A stretch of 64,000 bases of DNA from Dichomitus squalens LYAD-421 SS1 (Eukaryota > Basidiomycota > Agaricomycetes > Polyporales > Polyporaceae), in assembly GCF_000275845.1 (NCBI RefSeq), contig NW_006766891.1, positions 809,903 to 873,902 of the forward strand, in the 5' to 3' direction. Shown piece by piece: positions 59,798-64,000 of the stretch. Numbering within the stretch: position 1 is the stretch's first letter; every line of letters begins with the position of its first letter. Made by a program: the position numbers and the translations under genes. The notes under the pieces were generated by a model. It saw only the letters and a program-made list of their open reading frames with translations. It made no database searches and was not told where the DNA came from.

Positions 59798-62258
59798 CTC
59801 GGAATACAGTCAGGAGGACGTCGAATAGTAGAAGGGCGTGGATGTTGGTGACGGGGACGAGGCCGACCGGCGCCTTCTAATGCTGTTTGGCCCAGCCAAA
59901 CAAGCATCATAGGCGCCCTTGAATGGAAAGCGCCCATCCTGGTGCCGCACTTCGTTTTCGTCCGTAACTTCGAACTGCAGGTAAATTGCGCGCCGCAACA
60001 AATACTCCGGAGCCGAACTTTGTACGATGTTTTTAGCTCACAGCTCAGCACTGCATCCGCGGCATGGCTCATCCTTATACATATCAGTATGATGATCAAG
60101 CTGACGGTCCAAGCCTCAACCAGAGACTCGAGACCTAAGAGACGACAACCAAGCGTTCCATGAGAATCTTCCTGCACCAACGAGAGCTTGCGGACGAGTC
60201 ATTTACATGACTATAACAGGCCATAGGCCGCTGTTGACCAACTCGCATGATGTCTGTCGAAACCCAGGGCCTGTGCATCAATCTGTGCCAATGAGCACAG
60301 CACTGCGTGGTACGTGTAGTACATGGATGATAGGCTGTCCTTGGTCTGACTACCTATACGTTGCATTGCAGCTGTCAGTGTTCTACAGTATGTGAGAAGC
60401 TTGCCGCACGACCACCTTCCGAAGTCAGAAGAAGCTTTCTGATGGCTGCGGCATATGCAGACAGAGACTCCAGGCTATCTTCTCACGGCAGCGCAACTGC
60501 GCATGTATAGGACCACACCTGTGTCTTATATAGTCTCGGTGGGGACATTCCTGTCTTCATGGACCCACACGCCGCTGCGGATTGATTAAAATTATAGATG
60601 CATCCGGCATGTGTGCTGATGCACAACCACTCTTTCCGAGTGGCTCGACCGGATTGTGCAGCCTACGAACGTGTGCTTCACGGGAGTACGCGGATTCTCC
60701 ATCGACAGACCCATGATCACGTTCGCTGCGACCCACAAAGTCTGCGCGCCTCTGCGGTTCACGCTTCTTATCTATCGATTGTTCCACCCGCTACACATTT
60801 AACCACATTGAGAAGCCATCCACCGGCGCCGCTCCTCCGAGTCGTTCGTGATCGTTTCACGAAATTCTCAACGAGCCTCTGAAGGTCCGCGTTCCCCCAC
60901 GGCTCAACACCGCAGGTTCAGTCAGGCCCACCGTAGTCTAGGGCCTTCCGGAGTGCTCTCGGTGGTCTCAAGCATGAGCCCCGTTGCCATCCTGAATCTT
61001 CAGTACAAAAATAACATAATGATGCGCCCAAGTTCCCTGGGCGTAAGGCACAAAGGAATGTATCACAGTATCTTGACCTCCAAGGCGCCGATGACCGAAG
61101 CCTTTGAAATTGCATCGTGCCCACTGCGAGCGACCCAGGGATATTTACCCCAACCAAAGTACTACCAGGCGGCCACTCCTAGACGAACTAAAGCACGATC
61201 TTTATCTCTACGTGCTCTTGTTCGACGTGTCCTGACCGACGTATCTCCGGACTTGTCTAGCCGGCACAGTTACTAGGTGACTAGTGCTGTATCTGTGCCT
61301 CGGCGACATAAAACATATAAGGCACATGTTTATGTCACGGCCGTACTGCATGTCGATAGATGAGTCTGCGGCCAGACGTCGGCTATACATTGTGCCACGG
61401 TACTCCCTGGTGTCAACTGCGTCCTGGTCGACAACGAACGGCTTCCTGCGCTCAGGGAAGTTCGCGCCTTCTGACTGTAGACAGGTGGACGACGTTAGCT
61501 TCTCGGCTCAGGTGTCCGGTGGTTACGAACTCGCTGACTGCGGATGCCGGTGAGCACTTCATACTGGAGATGGCTATTGTGGCACTTCAACTTGCTCCTT
61601 GGTATACAATGTCGTCCACCGGGGGTTGTCATAGATTTGCTGCTGCGACCATCCCATTAGGTCGCGGGAATGTTACTGCCATACTTCAGAACATGCTTTG
61701 ACGTTTCACATACCTCCGCGTCTTGCATGGTGTGTGGACGGATCAGTGCCCGGGCGCGCTCCTGCTGACTATGTACGTATGCAGCTCCTAGAAGAGTGTG
61801 ATTATCGTGCGAAGAACATAGCGCTCTGATGAGCCCGATGAGTATGTATTCGGAGAACGCGGTACCATGATGTCACGGGAGCGTGTATCGTCTATTGAGA
61901 GTATAGTAGAGGTCGAAACAGCTAATTGATACAATTCACAAGCACAGGCAAGAGACAAATTAACGATGTCTTCGATAGGGAGCAGGGTTCGTCCGGTACA
62001 CACAACATGCGCCCTGAGAAAGAGTCCTCGAGGATCCTAGTGAAGAAGCGAGACAGACCGTCCAGGTATACCTAAGAGCCAAAGCACCTATACAAAGAGC
62101 CTGAGAAGCAAGGAGAAGGCAAGGGGGCAGACAGACGACCGCAGGTATAAGATACATCCTTAAGTAGAGTCGTGAACAATAGAACATAACCGTATGGGAG
62201 CGCAAAGCAAATAACGAGGGGGAGAAGAGAGCAAATAACGAGAAGCGAACATGAGAGA
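59798..62258. other. Gene-poor region, no gene supported
   Basis: About 2.5 kb between the V-ATPase start and the transcription factor's 3' end. Short frames occur on both strands (for example 61284-61553 plus) without motifs or splice support. No repeats, transposon proteins or tRNAs recognised. Confidence 0.45.
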
Positions 62259-64000
62259 TCATACAACGGAGGAAAGATATGCTTGGCGGGCCGCGGCTCG
62301 ATCTTCTTGAACCTTAGCTGCATAGATTCCTATGTGCTACATCAGCAGCGAACAGTATAGAATGACGGCGAGATGACGCACCAGCCACGGGGAAGAGTAA
62401 GCTCAAACGTTGCATGGCTCCAACGAGAGTATCGATTTGCTGCTCGAGAACGTCGACCGTCGTCGGCAGCGACTGACGCGGCATAGCAAGCACGCGAAGA
62501 TATACCTCGGCGGCAGCACGCCAGCATGTCTGCAAAAACCCACAGAACATCAGCATCAAGCCACAACCGCCCACAAGATGCAGCGTGCACTTGAAAATTA
62601 CTTACGCTGATCATGGGAGACAACGCATCATAGTCGTTTTCTGCCAGCTGATGTAGCAAGGCTATCATCGAACTTGCGGCATAGCAGCATTTCTGATATG
62701 ATTGTGTTTGGATCTCCAGGTCGTCACGATGCAGATGGATTGTGGAGGCGTAGACCCCACTCTGCAACGTCACATAGTCGGGAGTGGTCATGTAAGGCAT
62801 CGAGAACTGTTGGGCATGTAGGCTCGAGAGGTTGGAGGAGAATTGCGAAAGGGACATCTCGAGCGAATAGTGGCTGTCATCCTTGGCTGGTGCTACGTGG
62901 GAGCTCAGGACGCTGTTCTGAAACGATAGCATGAAGGACAAACTTACAAGCAGAATACCGCGCTGTTCGCTCATAAAGAGCGATGGCCTTCACACGTAGA
63001 GCCTGGAGAGCTGACGAGCCTGACAGATGTGTGGCAGGGAACGGTTGCATCAGGCTATTTTCGATGGATGGCTGAGATCGGGGGGATCTTCAGTACTCTG
63101 ACATGTAGAGCAAGATATGCCACGCACCTCTGGGTCGTCGGGGATCACTATCGGCCATATCGTCGTTATCCGCGACCGAGGGTGGTCATCGTCCGGTAGC
63201 GCCGTGGGTAAGCCGGTTGCAACCGACCACGCGCGGTCCACCGCGAAGATCTGCCAAAACGCCGCTATCCTCTCCGCATACTCGACCTCGTCCAAAGGCG
63301 GACTGAGGGGGACAGAAGCCTTTAAAGGCGCCGGTGCATCCTGGTAGCTGGCCCGCTGCATCTGGAACCGGAAGTTTTCCTTGGACGAAATCTGGTGCAA
63401 ACCGAGACCGACAGCTAATCGGGCGGCAATGGAGGAGTGATAGTAGCCTTCGAGAGTGCGACCATGCCAGAAGAAGTAGACGGCGAGGAGACAAGAGGCC
63501 TGGAGGACATGGACGATGCGGTCAGAGAGCTGAAGTGCTTCGGAGATGCCACGCAGGGAGCGTTTGAGGAAATGCGGCTCGAGTTCGGTGAGTGACGGCG
63601 ACCGTGAGAAATAGCAGGCGAGGAGGTAAATGGCGTCGACCAAGGATGGATGTGGTTGCTGAGCGGATGGGAGCAGTAGCGCGGCTCTGAAGCGTCCGAT
63701 GTGCACGTCAAATGCACACTGATGTCGATGTGCGAAAAATATGTCAAGCCTATTCGCCACGCGACGAAGTTAGCTTTATGCACCTTGTGGGACCGGCACG
63801 GAAGCAGGCGTACAGCATTTGCTTGTTCTCGCAGAAGACGTCATTTTCCCACCAGTTCATAGAATGACCAGAAGGAAACTCGCGTAGACTACTCTTGCTT
63901 GACTCTGACGAATCTGGCGCCAGCATGTCATCTACAGACTGGAAGTCCAAGCCATCGCCAGTCCAGGGCAGGCCTCCGAAGGCCGAGATATTCGGGAAGA
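62259..64000 (-). CDS. Fungal-specific transcription factor, N-terminus beyond window edge
   Basis: The part present contains the middle homology (Fungal_trans) domain: LVDAIYLLACYFSRSPSLTE, LQASCLLAVYFFWHGRTLEG, ARLAVGLGLHQISS and AERIAAFWQIFAVDRAWSVA with TGLPTALPDDD, in the usual order. Before it, MNWWENDVFCENKQMLYA belongs to the linker. The C-terminal part continues in further exons (around 62970-62608, 62530-62389 and a short last exon), ending near 62259 with EDRAAARQAYLSSVV. Such proteins normally carry a Zn2Cys6 DNA-binding cluster at the N-terminus; that region is not in the window, so DNA binding is inferred. Target genes unknown. Internal exon borders are only partly resolved. Confidence 0.85.

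Overview
The window is nuclear DNA from a filamentous basidiomycete, most likely an Agaricomycete. The evidence is dense genes split by many 48-100 nt GT-AG introns, micro-exons, a Dicer-like protein, fungal-only eEF3, a fungal-specific transcription factor, and small secreted proteins of types common in mushroom-forming fungi. Exon borders were placed by eye from splice consensus, reading frame and family sequence; no alignment or RNA data were available.

Left part (1-30 kb), mostly housekeeping. A Dicer-like RNase III gene runs off the left edge. It is divergent to a phosducin-like gene. Then follow a senescence/spartin-domain protein, Cdc42, EMC4 (ER membrane complex), an L-rhamnose mutarotase-like protein, Rab11/Ypt31, an unrecognised 502-aa protein, the splicing factor CWC22, a LACTB2-type metallo-beta-lactamase, an FG-GAP/TIP-like membrane protein, a 570-bp TA-flanked inverted-repeat element, an unrecognised (DUF6697-like?) protein, a tRNA-like sequence, a membrane protein and a MYND-finger protein.

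Middle (30-52 kb), looser and partly accessory. Two small secreted proteins, one HsbA-like and one glycopeptide-like, flank a gene-poor tract. After them come ORC2, a small basic/acidic protein, a gap, an AhpD-like gene with an abnormal structure, another gap, SF3b4, a secreted peptide precursor rich in dibasic sites, an intron-containing tRNA-Gln(CUG), and a 12-exon M50B-type membrane metalloprotease.

Right part (52-64 kb). Translation elongation factor 3, V-ATPase subunit a, a gene-poor tract, and the 3' part of a fungal-specific transcription factor that runs off the right edge.

Functional themes are small-RNA processing (Dicer), splicing (CWC22, SF3b4), vesicle and polarity GTPases (Cdc42, Rab11), membrane biogenesis and acidification (EMC4, V-ATPase) and secreted proteins. 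No gene cluster forming one pathway was seen. The most unusual signals are a long imperfect hairpin inside a Dicer intron, the TA-flanked inverted-repeat element, the dibasic-site peptide precursor, and several very small exons (4, 5, 13, 14 and 16 nt).
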